Source: Sporofaciens musculi
GTDB lineage: Bacteria; Bacillota; Clostridia; Lachnospirales; Lachnospiraceae
Assembly (NCBI RefSeq): GCF_009830285.1
Contig: NZ_WUQX01000001.1
Span: forward strand, 2,852,501-2,916,500
Reading direction: 5' to 3'
Length of the DNA: 64,000 nt
Shown here: positions 1 to 8,705 of the stretch, piece by piece
Layout: every line of letters begins with the position of its first letter
How positions within the stretch are numbered: position 1 is the first letter of the stretch
Made by a program: the position numbers and the translations under genes
Notes under the pieces: generated by a model
Database searches by the model: none
Told to the model about the DNA's origin: nothing
Seen by the model: the letters and a program-made list of their open reading frames with translations, nothing else

Positions 1-1170
1 ACTAATATCCGCTGACTATTCACTGAGGTTTTTTTACCTCCATCAGTTCAATCCAAAAACGTGAGGTTTCATATAAACCTTGAGTTTCTTTTTTTAAACG
101 CTGAGGTAAAAATACATCTTTCATAATCGACGGGAGTACTTGGGTAAAAAAAATAGTCAGAATATTCGCGCTATCTTTTAAATCAAGTAAATTTTTAGAA
201 AATTATAACAAATATATGATATCTCCCGCATAAAAGGAGGAATTTATATGTTAAAAAGTACAACAGAAAGTAACTCAAATGAAAACAGGAATCATTCTTG
301 CATAAAAAAAGGTCTACACCTACCCATTGCAGGGTATCCAAAAAGCTTTTAGCAATGTATGAGGAAACATGTGGCGAGACGTTATCAATGAAACAACTGC
401 ATAAAAACATATCCAGCCTGACTAAGTCAGAAATAGAACTTCTAATTAAAAAAAGCGCGGAGTGGGAACCTGATTTCTTTAAATTGGAATTAGGCATCAG
501 TGACAAAGATTTATCTGACAAAGTTGATAAATCTATAAGAAAAAATCCAGAAATCGAGACTTTTATAAACGCATTTATGTATAATGAAAATGATGGTAAA
601 TCATTCTCAGAAAAACTTGAGAATTTCCTTTGTTTTCTCTGTTATATAAAAAGGAAGGGCGCTATAAAAACGCCTAAAAGTCAAAAACTTGATTCACCTG
701 TCCTGCCTGTTCATGGAAACAAACACTGGATGAGGAAAAAAGATTATGCTTCTATATTTGAAGAACTTCCAAACAATATTACTTCTTGCGTAGAACTATT
801 TGGCGGAAGTGGAATCCTCACAGCTGACGCCTCAGTCTCCGGCTTAAACTGTACATATAATGATGATGATAAAGATAAGCAAAATTTCTTTAAATGCCTG
901 AGAGATAAACCTGATGAGTTACGAATGAAATGCATCTTCTATTCAGAGAACAAAAATATACAAATAAGTCCTAATTCTTCACCATTAGACAAGGCAGGTT
1001 TCTTTTGGGCTGACAGTTATCGAAAGTGTCATCCAAAGGTAGGAGACAAAAAAAGAAAGACCAACTATTAAAAGTCAAGTAGATAATTGAAAAAATTCAA
1101 AAGAAATTTTGTAAAAAAGAGTATGACAATAAGGCCTGCTGTCAGGCAAGCCGGCATGGGTTAAAAGGAT

Positions 1171-2349
1171 TTACACTTTTGGAACGTAAGGCCGATTGTT
1201 TTTTAGGACGGCATAAATGATGTTGCACATTTTTCTAGCAACAGCTCCAACACATGTCAAATGATGTTTGCCTTCTGCCCTCTTTTTCTGGTAATAGACA
1301 CTTAATACGGGGTCTCTAAAAGAAGCGATTAGAGCGGACTGAAAAATGGCTTTCCGCAAATAAGGTGATCCGCGTTTGCTCATTACATTGTGGGCTGCTT
1401 CAAATTCACCGGATTGTGTAACAGTGGCATCGAGACCGGCAAAAGCCACCAGCTTTCTGGGGCTGTCAAATTTGGAGATATCGCCTATCTCGCTAAGAAT
1501 GGTCGCTCCTGTGACAGTGCCAATTCCAGTAATGGTAGTAATGGGGGATTCCAGTTTTTCCATGATACTGGAAATTTCCGCTTCCGTTTCTGTTACCTGT
1601 TTTTCAATAAAAGAAATCTGCTCGATCAGTGATTTGAGCTGGAACGTGAAGCTGTTTTTGGCAAAGGTAACGCCGAAAGAAGAGGATGCAGCAGCTTTTA
1701 ACTGTTCCGCTTTCGCAGCGCCGACTTTCTGTCTGCTAAGTTGTGCAAGAAGTTCCGCCAAGGTTTCAGATGAAACCGATTCAAAATCAATCGGTGAAGA
1801 AAACTGGAGAAGGATTTCTTTTGAGGTCTTGCCGAAAATGTCGGAAAAGATGGACTGGTATTCGGGGAATACCTGATCCAGAACACAGACAACTTTCCGT
1901 TTTAAATCACTGATGGATTCCACAAGATAAGTGCGGAAGCGAGTCAGGGTACGCAGAGAAAACAGAGCTTCGTCTGCAAGCCTGGTTTCCACGAACTGCC
2001 CATACCGGATCAGGTCAGCGATCAGGAGGGAATCAATGATGTCATTTTTGCGTTTGCGGATTTCTGTTCCCCTGCGCCATCCATCGGTTTGGATAGGGTT
2101 GATAACATGAAGAAGGAAACTTTTCTCAAAGAGGAAAGAGTAAACGGAAAGCCAGTAGTGGCCAGTAGCTTCCATACCGATCTCAAAATCAGAGGGGTTT
2201 AAAGAATAAGAAGCGAGTTTGGAAAACAACGCATTTCCGCCATCCGAAGTATTGGGAAAGGAAAAAGCTTTGAATACTACTTTGCCAGTATCATCCATCA
2301 TGGAAGCAACATGATTATTTTTACCAATATCAATGCCCACAAAAAACAT
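1171..2349 (-). CDS. IS110-family DEDD transposase
   Basis: This recombinase moves the IS using a RuvC-like DEDD domain plus a C-terminal serine domain. The start at 2349 gives MFFVGIDIGKNNH, with the first catalytic Asp in VGIDIGK, and follows GAGGTG at a usual distance; the open frame continues 13 codons further upstream. GMEATGHYW supplies the Glu, and IIDSLLIADLIR lies in the later acidic region. The Tnp20 helix-hairpin-helix part reads TGIGTVTGATILSEIGD. The catalytic Ser is probably in MSKRGSPYLRKA. The length of 392 residues is normal for the family and the frame is intact, so the element may be active. The gene faces the opposite way to the methylase it interrupts. Confidence 0.9.
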   Translation of the reverse strand: MFFVGIDIGKNNHVASMMDDTGKVVFKAFSFPNTSDGGNALFSKLASYSLNPSDFEIGMEATGHYWLSVYSFLFEKSFLLHVINPIQTDGWRRGTEIRKRKNDIIDSLLIADLIRYGQFVETRLADEALFSLRTLTRFRTYLVESISDLKRKVVCVLDQVFPEYQSIFSDIFGKTSKEILLQFSSPIDFESVSSETLAELLAQLSRQKVGAAKAEQLKAAASSSFGVTFAKNSFTFQLKSLIEQISFIEKQVTETEAEISSIMEKLESPITTITGIGTVTGATILSEIGDISKFDSPRKLVAFAGLDATVTQSGEFEAAHNVMSKRGSPYLRKAIFQSALIASFRDPVLSVYYQKKRAEGKHHLTCVGAVARKMCNIIYAVLKNNRPYVPKV

Positions 2350-2618
2350 AAGAACACCTCGAAAAAAGATTTCAGATTGGGAGACCACTCATCTAATAAG
2401 CGCCACTACCTTGTGCTAAATACGGAGAGAAGCCATAAGGCAACCAACATCCAACTCATACGCGGAAAGCTTATTAGAGAGAGGGATCAGTCTTTCAAGT
2501 ACGAGCAGAATCGCTCAAGGAGAAAACGATCATCCTCTCAATCTAATAAAACAATTATCTCCTATCAGACTGGAGATGTAAAGAAGTAGGTCTAAGGGTT
2601 TATAGGTATCCCTCGAAC
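2350..2618 (-). ncRNA. candidate bridge RNA of the IS110 element
   Basis: IS110-group elements carry their bridge (seek) RNA in the noncoding end upstream of the transposase. This element has a 270-base noncoding end in exactly that place, on the transposase strand. It has several short self-complementary segments. I did not fold it or identify the target- and donor-binding loops, so the call rests on position and family knowledge. Confidence 0.5.
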
Positions 2619-3369
2619 AACCTAAATACATTATACAAGGAGAATCTATTAAAAATTACTTGCCAATTTGAACAAGCCTCTAAAATTTACAAAGATGTGC
2701 AATTCAAAAACCACAATGCCTTAACGTATGCAAAAGAGTGTGCAAAGGATAAACATACTCTCGTTATAATAGATTCACCTTATCCCTACTCCAAAGATTA
2801 TTCAGGTAGAAATACTAATAATAAAAGGAGTTTTGGGATGGAGGATTTGGAAAAAATTTCTACTATCTTTGAAGATGCAGAATGTATCTATATCACACAT
2901 GGTAGATTAACAGCTCCAAAGGATTACAGCAAAAAACGTGAGGAACAAGATTTAGAAGCAGATACATATATCCGCCGAAAAATCGAACAACTTTATATGG
3001 ATAAAGGCTTATTTTATAAAGAAATACCTTATGGTAATTTAGGAACAATAGAATATATGATAAGCAATTACCCTTTTAAATCATTCTCTCCTTTTACTAC
3101 TGAAAATAGATATGGAAAATCATATCTGGAGAATGACATACCAGAAACACCTGATACATGTTCTGAAACAGCAAGCAAGGAAACTCCTTCCACTGTTCCT
3201 TCAGCAATAAATGCCGATGACTCATCAGCGTTAAAAAAGGATTATATAAAGGGAAAGAATCTACGGACAACCTTGCTAAAACAGCTTAAAAGAAAATTTG
3301 CGAACATTGTACAAAAACTTAGAAAATAGCAAGTGGTTATAATTTATTAACACCATTAATAGAGCATTA

Positions 3370-3418
3370 TAAAATAAAAAAGCACTCTGCTAAGGAACAA
3401 TAACATCTTAGCAGAGTG
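3370..3418 (-). terminator. intrinsic terminator with a 12-bp perfect stem
   Basis: CACTCTGCTAAG (3383-3394) pairs with CTTAGCAGAGTG (3407-3418). On the minus strand the hairpin is followed by TTTTTTATTTT, so it should stop leftward transcription from the parA side. The plus side has no U tract, but the hairpin sits 53 bases after the methylase stop. Confidence 0.8.
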
Positions 3419-3421
3419 TTC

Positions 3422-3545
3422 TGATACCCCCACAATCAGGAACTTATACAATGTATTCTTTTTTTGGGTACAGATAATTAATGCTTTAGTAGAGATTTTG
3501 ATACCCAATTTAGGAACTTATATAATGTATTCTTTCTTTGGGTAT
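3422..3545. repeat. two 47-50 bp direct repeats at an element end
   Basis: Unit 1 (3422-3471) and unit 2 (3499-3545) both read TGATACCC, 5-6 variable bases, then AGGAACTTATAYAATGTATTC and a GGGTAY end. Each unit starts with GATACCC and ends with its inverse GGGTA. They lie where the parA reading frame stops matching its family, so they look like recombinase-binding repeats at the end of the foreign DNA inserted in parA. Confidence 0.6.
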
Positions 3546-3987
3546 GGGGTATTAGTGCCTTGATTGTCAGCATCCCCAAGCTCGGCATACAGTCAATAAG
3601 GACAGCATCGTAATTCTTTTTTACTTCATTGATGCAGGTTTTCAGCACGCTTTCACGGCTTATGGCATTGATTAGCCTTACTTCCAAGCCCGACAGTTCA
3701 ATGTTGGACGGGAGCAGGTCAACTCCCTCGTCATGGTGCAGGATGCTTTTGGAAACATCGACGGATTTATCATCAATAATATCCTGCATAATGGTTGAGA
3801 GTGTATTGGGTAAATCGTCTGGTCGGCTGTAACCGAGCGACATCGTTAAATTTGCCTGTGCATCGGCATCAATGAGCAGGACTTTCTTACCCTGCTGTGC
3901 CAGAGTTACGCCCAGATTGACCGCCGTGGTGGTCTTTCCGACACCGCCTTTCTGGTTCGTCAGAGCGATTACTTTGCAATTTGACAT
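3478..3987 (-). pseudogene. ParA/Soj partition ATPase, C-terminus lost
   Basis: ParA ATPases segregate plasmids and ICEs by moving on the nucleoid. The Walker A deviant motif KGGVGKTT is at residues 14-21, LLIDADAQ is present, and LIDCMPSLGMLT is the Walker B region. After that point the sequence turns into HTQRKNTLYKF, which is not ParA, and stops. About the last 40% of the protein is missing because foreign DNA joins near 3551. The start at 3987 follows AAAGGAGG. The missing part and a parB partner are not in the window. Confidence 0.85.
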
Positions 3988-4012
3988 AGGGTACGTCCTC
4001 CTTTCGCATAGA

Positions 4013-4042
4013 TTTAGCCACTTTGTCAAGGTGGCTATGTAA
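4013..4042 (-). promoter_or_regulatory. TTACATA-hairpin leader motif before parA
   Basis: On the minus strand the order is TTACAT, AGCCAC, a 9-base loop, GTGGCT, then AAATC, about 25 bases before the parA start. The same plan occurs before mazF and both repA genes, so it looks like a shared RNA or DNA control site. What binds it is not known to me. Confidence 0.5.
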
Positions 4043-4052
4043 AGGATTCATG

Positions 4053-4114
4053 GCAATAAAAAAAGCCGACTGGCTGTTTTTATTTGCTAAACTACACCAA
4101 TCGGCTATGTAAAA
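4053..4114 (-). terminator. intrinsic terminator
   Basis: AGCCGATTGG and CCAGTCGGCT pair with one mismatch around a long loop. On the minus strand seven T follow. It would end transcription of the small genes at 4130-4653. Confidence 0.75.
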
Positions 4115-4129
4115 ATCTATTCAGTTTTA

Positions 4130-4465
4130 TTATCTGCTCTTTAATGATAAGGCTTTTCTTATTCTCTCCGTATCCCATTTTTCTGGGAACAATACCGCCA
4201 TAATATGAAACGCATCTATCAACCCTGCAATATACGCATGAGTTCCGTATTCAAAATCCTGCTTATCCCTGCAATCTAAAAGATGTTGGCAAACTGCCCT
4301 CTGCTTCTCCGTCAAATCAAGCTGATGAAAAGCATCCTCTGCACTTCCCTCGTTATGACTGTCCTTTTGATAACTTGCATCGGCTTGTAACAGTTTCAAT
4401 ACAGATTCGTCTTTCAGTTTCTCTACTGCTATTTTTATCAGTTCTTTAAATTCCTTATCGCACAT
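4130..4465 (-). CDS. small acidic ICE protein, unrecognised
   Basis: A 111-residue protein starting MCDKEFKELIKIAVEKL, rich in charged helical sequence with LTEKQRAVCQHLLDCRDKQ in the middle. It has no membrane segment or clear catalytic motif. ATG 4465 is preceded by GGAGGAAGTG. Its start overlaps the end of the upstream frameshifted gene, so the two were translationally coupled. I cannot assign a function. Confidence 0.65.
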   Translation of the reverse strand: MCDKEFKELIKIAVEKLKDESVLKLLQADASYQKDSHNEGSAEDAFHQLDLTEKQRAVCQHLLDCRDKQDFEYGTHAYIAGLIDAFHIMAVLFPEKWDTERIRKALSLKSR

Positions 4466-4653
4466 CACTTCCTCCTGCCATTCCTACTCTTAACTTTTTT
4501 ATAGGTGCATGGATAACCTTGAAAATAAGTTCATCAACACAATCTGTATATCTGCCCTGCTGTATAAGCTGATTTTTTCAGCTCCACAAGGCTATGTAAT
4601 AAAATACTCCGTTCTTGGCTATCCACATATAAATGATTTTTCTTTTCTCTCAT
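4455..4653 (-). pseudogene. 65-residue ICE protein with a +1 frameshift
   Basis: The start region reads MREKKNHLYVDSQERSILLH and breaks after VELKK. Reading one base on, the frame continues NQLIQQGRYTDCVDELIFKV and ends at 4455 inside the next start. The break is in a run of six A on the coding strand; five A would restore the frame. Small proteins of this type are common beside recombinases of Clostridia elements. Function unknown. The lesion may be real or a homopolymer error. Confidence 0.6.
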
Positions 4654-4983
4654 AAATGCCACCATCCTTTTTGCTTTAATTATATAAACGAATGGCAGAA
4701 TGTTCAAAGATGCAAATGGGCGAAAAAATAAGCGTACCACTATCTCTAATGATACGCCTATCCCATTCAATTTCTATGAGCCTGTTGCCTATATTTTATC
4801 CGCAAGGTGGACACTACATAGACACGTTGATTGCGGAAACCCTTTATTTTCCGTTTGTGTTCCCACACCCGATATCAACTACCACCGAAACGTCAAAGTA
4901 GTTTTTGAGGTGCTTATTTCGGATTTTTTCACCCTCCGAAGTGAACGTGAAATGCTTCGCAAAGTGCCTAAAATAAAGGATTT

Positions 4984-6666
4984 CTACGAGGTTTTCTTTT
5001 GTATCAACACAATAGTCTCAACGTGTTCATCGTTGTCCAAACCAATACTTAAATCATTTTCAATAATCGGCAGCTTAAACCGAATTGATTTAAGCCACTG
5101 ACCATTGGGTTTACGTTCCTCATAAATCTGTATTTCAGCAATCAACGCTTCGATAAGCTGTCGCCGCTCCACATCATTCATAGCGAAATACAGCTTGTCA
5201 AAACAAATCAATACCTTGTAAATATTATCCCCTGTGATTTTCTCCGCTTCAATTGATGTCTTTTTCGCTCTGGCATCAATCAACTGTGATTCCAGTTCCT
5301 CTATCTTGTCATACATCCGATAAAGCCTATCATCAAGGTCTGACTTTCTTCTAATATAATGTCTGTCGTCGGGATTGAGGTTGTCAATTTCCTCCATCAG
5401 CTTCGATTTGATGGCGTAATCTTGACGGAGCTGTTTTTCATAATTTGTTATTTCTTGGTCTATTGCGGTCGTATCAACTTTCATGTTGATTTTTTCCTGC
5501 ATCATTGCCGCAAAATGGGGATTGCTGACCAATTTTACTATCACTTCGGCTACGGCATCGTCCAGAAGTTCTTCCCGTATCTGCTTTCTGTAATCGCATT
5601 TATGCCCCCGCTGCATACCACGGTGTTTACACCCATAATAGAAGAAATCTTTGTATTTCGTACCATCCTTTTTGTATTTGATGCTTTTATTCCCATACAT
5701 CCCTGCACCGCATATAGGACACTTCACAATCCCAGAAAGCAGATGCGTCCGCTCATTTTTTCCTTTATTAACGTGTTCATACTTTTTCGCCTGTGCAATC
5801 AGTTTTGCCTGTGCCGCATTCCAGACATCCTCTGGAATAATAGCTTCATGCAATCCGTCTACCAAAAGAAAGTTTTCCTGCTCCACAAGATGATATTCAT
5901 TTCGTGTTCCGTGGACTTTTTCTGTTTTCCTGCGTCCATAAGCAATTTTACCGCAATAGACGGGATTTTTCAATATCAGACGGACTAAGTGGGCGTCAAA
6001 AAGAGGGTTCTTCCCATTTTGACGCTGTATCTTCCGAATGCCGTGATTCTCTAAATATTTTGAAATTCCGTTTGAGCCAATATCCGTATTCACATACTGG
6101 TCATAAATTGTTCGGATTGCAACTGCTTCTTCCTCGTTGATTTCCAACTTGCCATTTACAAGTTGGTATCCATAGGGGGCAAATCCGCCATTCCATTTTC
6201 CCTCTCTGGCTTTCTGGATTCTGCCCTCCATTGTCTGGACACGGATATTCTCACGCTCAATTTCTGCTACCGCCGACAAAACAGAAATCATCAGCTTACC
6301 CGCATCTTTAGACGAATCAATCCCATCCTCCACGCAGATTAAATTCACGCCAAAGTCCTGCATAACCTGCAAAGTGGAAAGAACGTCTGCCGCATTTCTT
6401 CCAAAACGTGATAGCTTAAATACCAAGACATACGAGATGTTGTCTTTTCCCGACTTCACATCCTCCATCATCTGTCTAAATTGCATCCGCCCTTCGATGG
6501 ATTTGCCCGATTTCCCTGCATCCTCATACTCGCCGACAATTTCATAATCATTAAAGTCTGCATACGCTTTCATCCTTGCCCGCTGTGCGTCCAGTGAATA
6601 ACCGTCAATCTGCATGGCGGTGGAAACCCTCTTATAAGTGTAAACCTTTATTTTTTCTTTGTTCAT
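4984..6666 (-). CDS. large serine recombinase, probable ICE integrase
   Basis: A serine site-specific recombinase that likely integrates and excises the surrounding ICE. The resolvase domain opens YTYKRVSTAMQIDGYSL, with the nucleophilic Ser in RVST, and contains KLSRFGRNAADVL and an AEIERENI linker. A recombinase domain follows (YGYQLVNG), then a zinc ribbon with CPICGAGMYG and YGCKHRG, then a coiled-coil C-terminus. The start at 6666 follows AAAGGAG. At 560 residues it is full length. It differs from the three TnpX-type enzymes in this window, which fits a role for the ICE rather than for the inserted elements. Confidence 0.9.
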   Translation of the reverse strand: MNKEKIKVYTYKRVSTAMQIDGYSLDAQRARMKAYADFNDYEIVGEYEDAGKSGKSIEGRMQFRQMMEDVKSGKDNISYVLVFKLSRFGRNAADVLSTLQVMQDFGVNLICVEDGIDSSKDAGKLMISVLSAVAEIERENIRVQTMEGRIQKAREGKWNGGFAPYGYQLVNGKLEINEEEAVAIRTIYDQYVNTDIGSNGISKYLENHGIRKIQRQNGKNPLFDAHLVRLILKNPVYCGKIAYGRRKTEKVHGTRNEYHLVEQENFLLVDGLHEAIIPEDVWNAAQAKLIAQAKKYEHVNKGKNERTHLLSGIVKCPICGAGMYGNKSIKYKKDGTKYKDFFYYGCKHRGMQRGHKCDYRKQIREELLDDAVAEVIVKLVSNPHFAAMMQEKINMKVDTTAIDQEITNYEKQLRQDYAIKSKLMEEIDNLNPDDRHYIRRKSDLDDRLYRMYDKIEELESQLIDARAKKTSIEAEKITGDNIYKVLICFDKLYFAMNDVERRQLIEALIAEIQIYEERKPNGQWLKSIRFKLPIIENDLSIGLDNDEHVETIVLIQKKTS

Positions 6667-6728
6667 AATAACAGCAACTCCTTTTTTAACCAAAACCGTG
6701 ATATTTATTTTTTACACCAAAAATTGTA

Positions 6729-6914
6729 TCAGCGATTCTCAGAAACAACAAATGTGCGATTTTGGTGAATATTAGAGTCGCTGCCATATTCTTTGTTACG
6801 ACTGGCATCGGGCATACCGTCTATGCCCAGTTCGGAAGCGTATTTTGCTATCAGATTTGCCAGCAGGTCAGCCAAGCCGTTCCACTCATCGTCAATGAGC
6901 ATATTCCGATACAC
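6729..6914 (-). CDS. small protein downstream of mazF, unrecognised
   Basis: A 61-residue reading frame from GTG 6914, or 57 residues from ATG 6902. It reads MLIDDEWNGLADLLANLIAK and has a polar tail. It begins 5 bases after the mazF stop, so the two are cotranscribed. It is not a recognisable MazE, and antitoxins normally precede the toxin. Function unknown. Confidence 0.5.
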   Translation of the reverse strand: MYRNMLIDDEWNGLADLLANLIAKYASELGIDGMPDASRNKEYGSDSNIHQNRTFVVSENR

Positions 6915-6919
6915 CCCCT

Positions 6920-7276
6920 TTATTTATTTGCCATAGCAAGACTAATGGCAAGAGCCTTGTCAACCCTTGCCATTATATTATCGGGCATTGTACCCATATG
7001 ACTTTTAAGCCTTTTCTTGTCAATCGTCCGTATCTGTTCAAGCAGGATAATAGAATCCCTGTCAAGCCCCTCAATCTCTTTTACCTCGGTGTGTGTTGGC
7101 AATTTCGCCTTTGTCTGTGTCTTGCCCGTGATAGCAGCAATAATAACTGTCGGGCTGTGTCTGTTGCCTGTATCATTAGAAATGATAAGTACGGGTCTTG
7201 TTCCGCCCTGCTCCGAGCCGATAACGGGATTAAGCTCTGCGTAGAAAATGTCGCCACGCCTAATAGTTCTGTCCAT
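6920..7276 (-). CDS. mazF: MazF/PemK-family mRNA interferase toxin
   Basis: MazF toxins cut mRNA at short sequence motifs. The protein has the family opening [21 protein letters not shown], then [19 protein letters not shown] and [11 protein letters not shown], at a normal length of 118 residues. ATG 7276 follows AGGAGG. No mazE lies directly upstream: about 580 bases of noncoding DNA separate it from the sigma-like gene. It may be unpaired, or controlled by the 61-residue protein downstream. In ICEs such genes can kill cells that lose the element. Confidence 0.9.
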   Translation of the reverse strand: MDRTIRRGDIFYAELNPVIGSEQGGTRPVLIISNDTGNRHSPTVIIAAITGKTQTKAKLPTHTEVKEIEGLDRDSIILLEQIRTIDKKRLKSHMGTMPDNIMARVDKALAISLAMANK

Positions 7277-7298
7277 AGTGTTTGACCTCCTATTTGGA

Positions 7299-7326
7299 TT
7301 TAGGCAGAAATACCCTGCCTATGTAA
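7299..7326 (-). promoter_or_regulatory. TTACATA-hairpin leader motif before mazF
   Basis: On the minus strand TTACAT is followed by AGGCAG, a 7-base loop, CTGCCT and AAATCC, then the AGGAGG of mazF. The layout matches the sites before parA and the repA genes although the stem sequence differs, so the structure rather than the stem sequence is conserved. Confidence 0.5.
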
Positions 7327-7801
7327 CAACCAGACGCAAGGAAGCATTTAAGGTCGGGAGAACATAAAACAAAGCCCTGTTTCCATAGACCGCCTTGCAT
7401 CTGGCTTTTATAATAGGAGCATTTCTATTTGTCCTCGACACCCCGAAATGCTGATGCGTGAAACGCAAGGGAAGTCACCAAACGGTCAGCAGCGAACTGA
7501 CGCCACGGGAGTTGCACCCCAACTGTCGGTCTGACAGAGCCGCCCTCATTGCCTGCGGCGGATTGGTTACCGCTCGGACTATGACTGGACGGGAGTATCA
7601 TTGTCCTCTTTGTGTGTCATGGCGAAATCGGGAGCCGCCCGATATTTTGAGTCGGTAATTATCCGCTCACCACCTTTCATCGCTGTTGCTTTTTCGGCAG
7701 GTCATGGCGTACCGCTACACACGCTTATGCTCATTACAGTCACAAAGAGAATGTATTTGGTGAATGGTTATTCGGTTGTCAAAGAACTGCGGGAAGCCTG
7801 T
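7327..7801. other. 475-base noncoding segment, unassigned
   Basis: No coding frame here looks protein-like on either strand. The segment is richer in G+C than its neighbours. It holds short inverted repeats such as ATCGGGAGCCGCCCGAT (7627-7643), and a TTGACA on the minus strand near 7780. It could be the mazF leader, a structured RNA or an ICE transfer site. I see nothing that decides between these. Confidence 0.35.
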
Positions 7802-7842
7802 AAAAAACCCCCTCACTTTTCCAAAGGAAAAAGTGAGGGGGG
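7802..7842 (-). terminator. strong intrinsic terminator of the sigma-like gene
   Basis: CCCCCTCACTTTTCC pairs with GGAAAAAGTGAGGGGG around a 3-base loop. On the minus strand GTTTTTT follows. It lies 17 bases after the stop of the sigma-like gene. Confidence 0.9.
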
Positions 7843-7859
7843 TTGAGCGGAACAAATTT

Positions 7860-8369
7860 TTATTTTTCCAGAATTTTTTTGATCTTGGCTAATATTCTCC
7901 GTTTTCGGTCATTGATTGTCTTTTGTGGAATGCCCGAAATGTTTGACCATTCTCTTTCCGACAATTCCTGAAAGAAAATAGCATTTACCAACTTTTGCTC
8001 ATCTTCCGATAACATAGCAAGGGCAGAACGCAGCTTGTCCAACATCATCCTATGGACAACAGTTTCCGCAACATTTACCGCTTCATCAGCGATGTAATCA
8101 ATACTATTGTCATCGTCACCCTCAAAAGCCTCTAAGGATAACAGGCTGTTATCTGCATCAAGTTTTTTCAGATAACGCCACCGCTCCTTGTCACGATAAA
8201 ACTCAATATAATGTGCCTGTTCCGTTTCAATCAGACAGCCCTGCACGGGGATAAAGAGCTTGTCCGCATAAGCCCTGTCCGTTTCTCTGCGATTGCAAAA
8301 TTCCTTATAGGACAGTTCCATATAACTGCCATTTTCTTTGATATATACCTTTCTTGGTGCGTATTTCAC
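7860..8369 (-). CDS. sigma-70-like regulator of the ICE
   Basis: A 169-residue sigma-70-like protein, probably an element regulator like those of other conjugative transposons. It opens KYAPRKVYIKENGSYMELSY. The C-terminal helix-turn-helix is ELSEREWSNISGIPQKTIND followed by RKRRILAKIKKIL, a region-4-like DNA-binding end. The start is GTG 8369 after GGAGG, placed just behind a conserved hairpin. Transcription would pass the attenuator-like leader at 8381-8513. Two paralogous regulator pairs lie in elements 1 and 2 behind the same leader. Confidence 0.75.
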   Translation of the reverse strand: MKYAPRKVYIKENGSYMELSYKEFCNRRETDRAYADKLFIPVQGCLIETEQAHYIEFYRDKERWRYLKKLDADNSLLSLEAFEGDDDNSIDYIADEAVNVAETVVHRMMLDKLRSALAMLSEDEQKLVNAIFFQELSEREWSNISGIPQKTINDRKRRILAKIKKILEK

Positions 8370-8380
8370 CGTAAGTACCT

Positions 8381-8513
8381 CCAATCTGAATTTTTTTGAA
8401 AATCCAGATTGGCAGGCGGTGAACGGCATCCAATGACAGAAACAGCCTTACGGCGTATTTCTGCAAAAAACGACAAAAGAAAAACCGCAAAGGCTGTTAT
8501 ACCTTTACGGTTT
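8381..8513 (-). promoter_or_regulatory. attenuator-like leader, copy 1 (ICE)
   Basis: On the minus strand, AACCGTAAAGG and CCTTTGCGGTT form a stem followed by TTTCTTTT, an intrinsic terminator ahead of the gene. About 65 bases on, CCAATCTG and CAGATTGG form a second hairpin that ends on the AGG of the ribosome site. Both structures recur before the sigma-like genes at 22526 and 54479, which argues for selection on the leader. Confidence 0.7.
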
Positions 8514-8550
8514 ATAGATATTTTAGTTCTAATATGTAGATATTTGACTT

Positions 8551-8703
8551 CTACTTGTTGGGTGCAAAGCCCCCTTGTACTAAAATAGATTTTTTTAACA
8601 GGTTATCCACCCATTCTTTATTTGATATATGTAAATAGAAGTCATTGCTTACAGGCAATACAGCAAACCTGCCACTGGCAGCTTTCCTTGCATACTTTGG
8701 CAT
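8551..8703 (-). CDS. 50-residue leader-associated protein, unrecognised
   Basis: The frame starts MPKYARKAASGRFAVLPVSN behind TTTGGAGGGATTTTT. It lies between a double-hairpin sequence (8706-8800) and the sigma-like gene leader. In elements 1 and 2 the same place holds a different small gene of 43 residues. It may be a leader peptide or a small regulator. Confidence 0.45.
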   Translation of the reverse strand: MPKYARKAASGRFAVLPVSNDFYLHISNKEWVDNLLKKSILVQGGFAPNK

Positions 8704-8705
8704 AA

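Larger units (their letters stand above)
1133..2618 (-). mobile_element. IS110-family insertion sequence
   Basis: The methylase frame reads up to GACAATAA and resumes at AACCTAAATACA, which bounds an insert of about 1.49 kb. There are no terminal inverted repeats, as expected for IS110. A two-base AA is the only sequence shared by both junctions and may be the core dinucleotide, so each end is uncertain by about 2 bases. The transposase is on the minus strand. A 270-base noncoding end lies upstream of it and a 38-base tail lies downstream. Confidence 0.75.
248..3329 (+). pseudogene. D12-class DNA adenine methylase, frameshifted and split by IS110
   Basis: The gene should methylate adenine in DNA. 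The 5' part holds the AdoMet-binding motif ELFGGSG (about 792-812) and the 3' part holds the catalytic DSPY motif (about 2781-2792), the D12-family version of DPPY. A strong ribosome site (AAAGGAGG) precedes ATG 248, but that frame shifts at a run of seven A near 303-309 into the frame that carries the motifs. A second shift and an in-frame TAG lie near 1050-1085, before an IS110 insertion at about 1133-2618. After the IS the frame resumes (NLNTLYKENLL) and ends with a basic tail. Several lesions make the gene inactive as read. The 247 bases upstream hold no gene I can support. Confidence 0.75.

Noticed and set aside
1376-1876. Plus-strand frame of 166 codons
   Set aside because: Antisense shadow of the IS110 transposase.
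2311-2589. Plus-strand frame across the IS110 noncoding end
   Set aside because: It is antisense to the candidate bridge RNA and the transposase start and has low-complexity composition.
4700-5101. Plus-strand open frame of 133 codons beyond the recombinase stop
   Set aside because: Its 3' third is antisense to the recombinase, it has no ribosome site and no family resemblance. It may be old coding remains but I cannot support it.
7458-7846. Two overlapping plus-strand frames between mazF and the sigma-like gene
   Set aside because: No ribosome sites or recognisable sequence; the second runs through the terminator hairpin.
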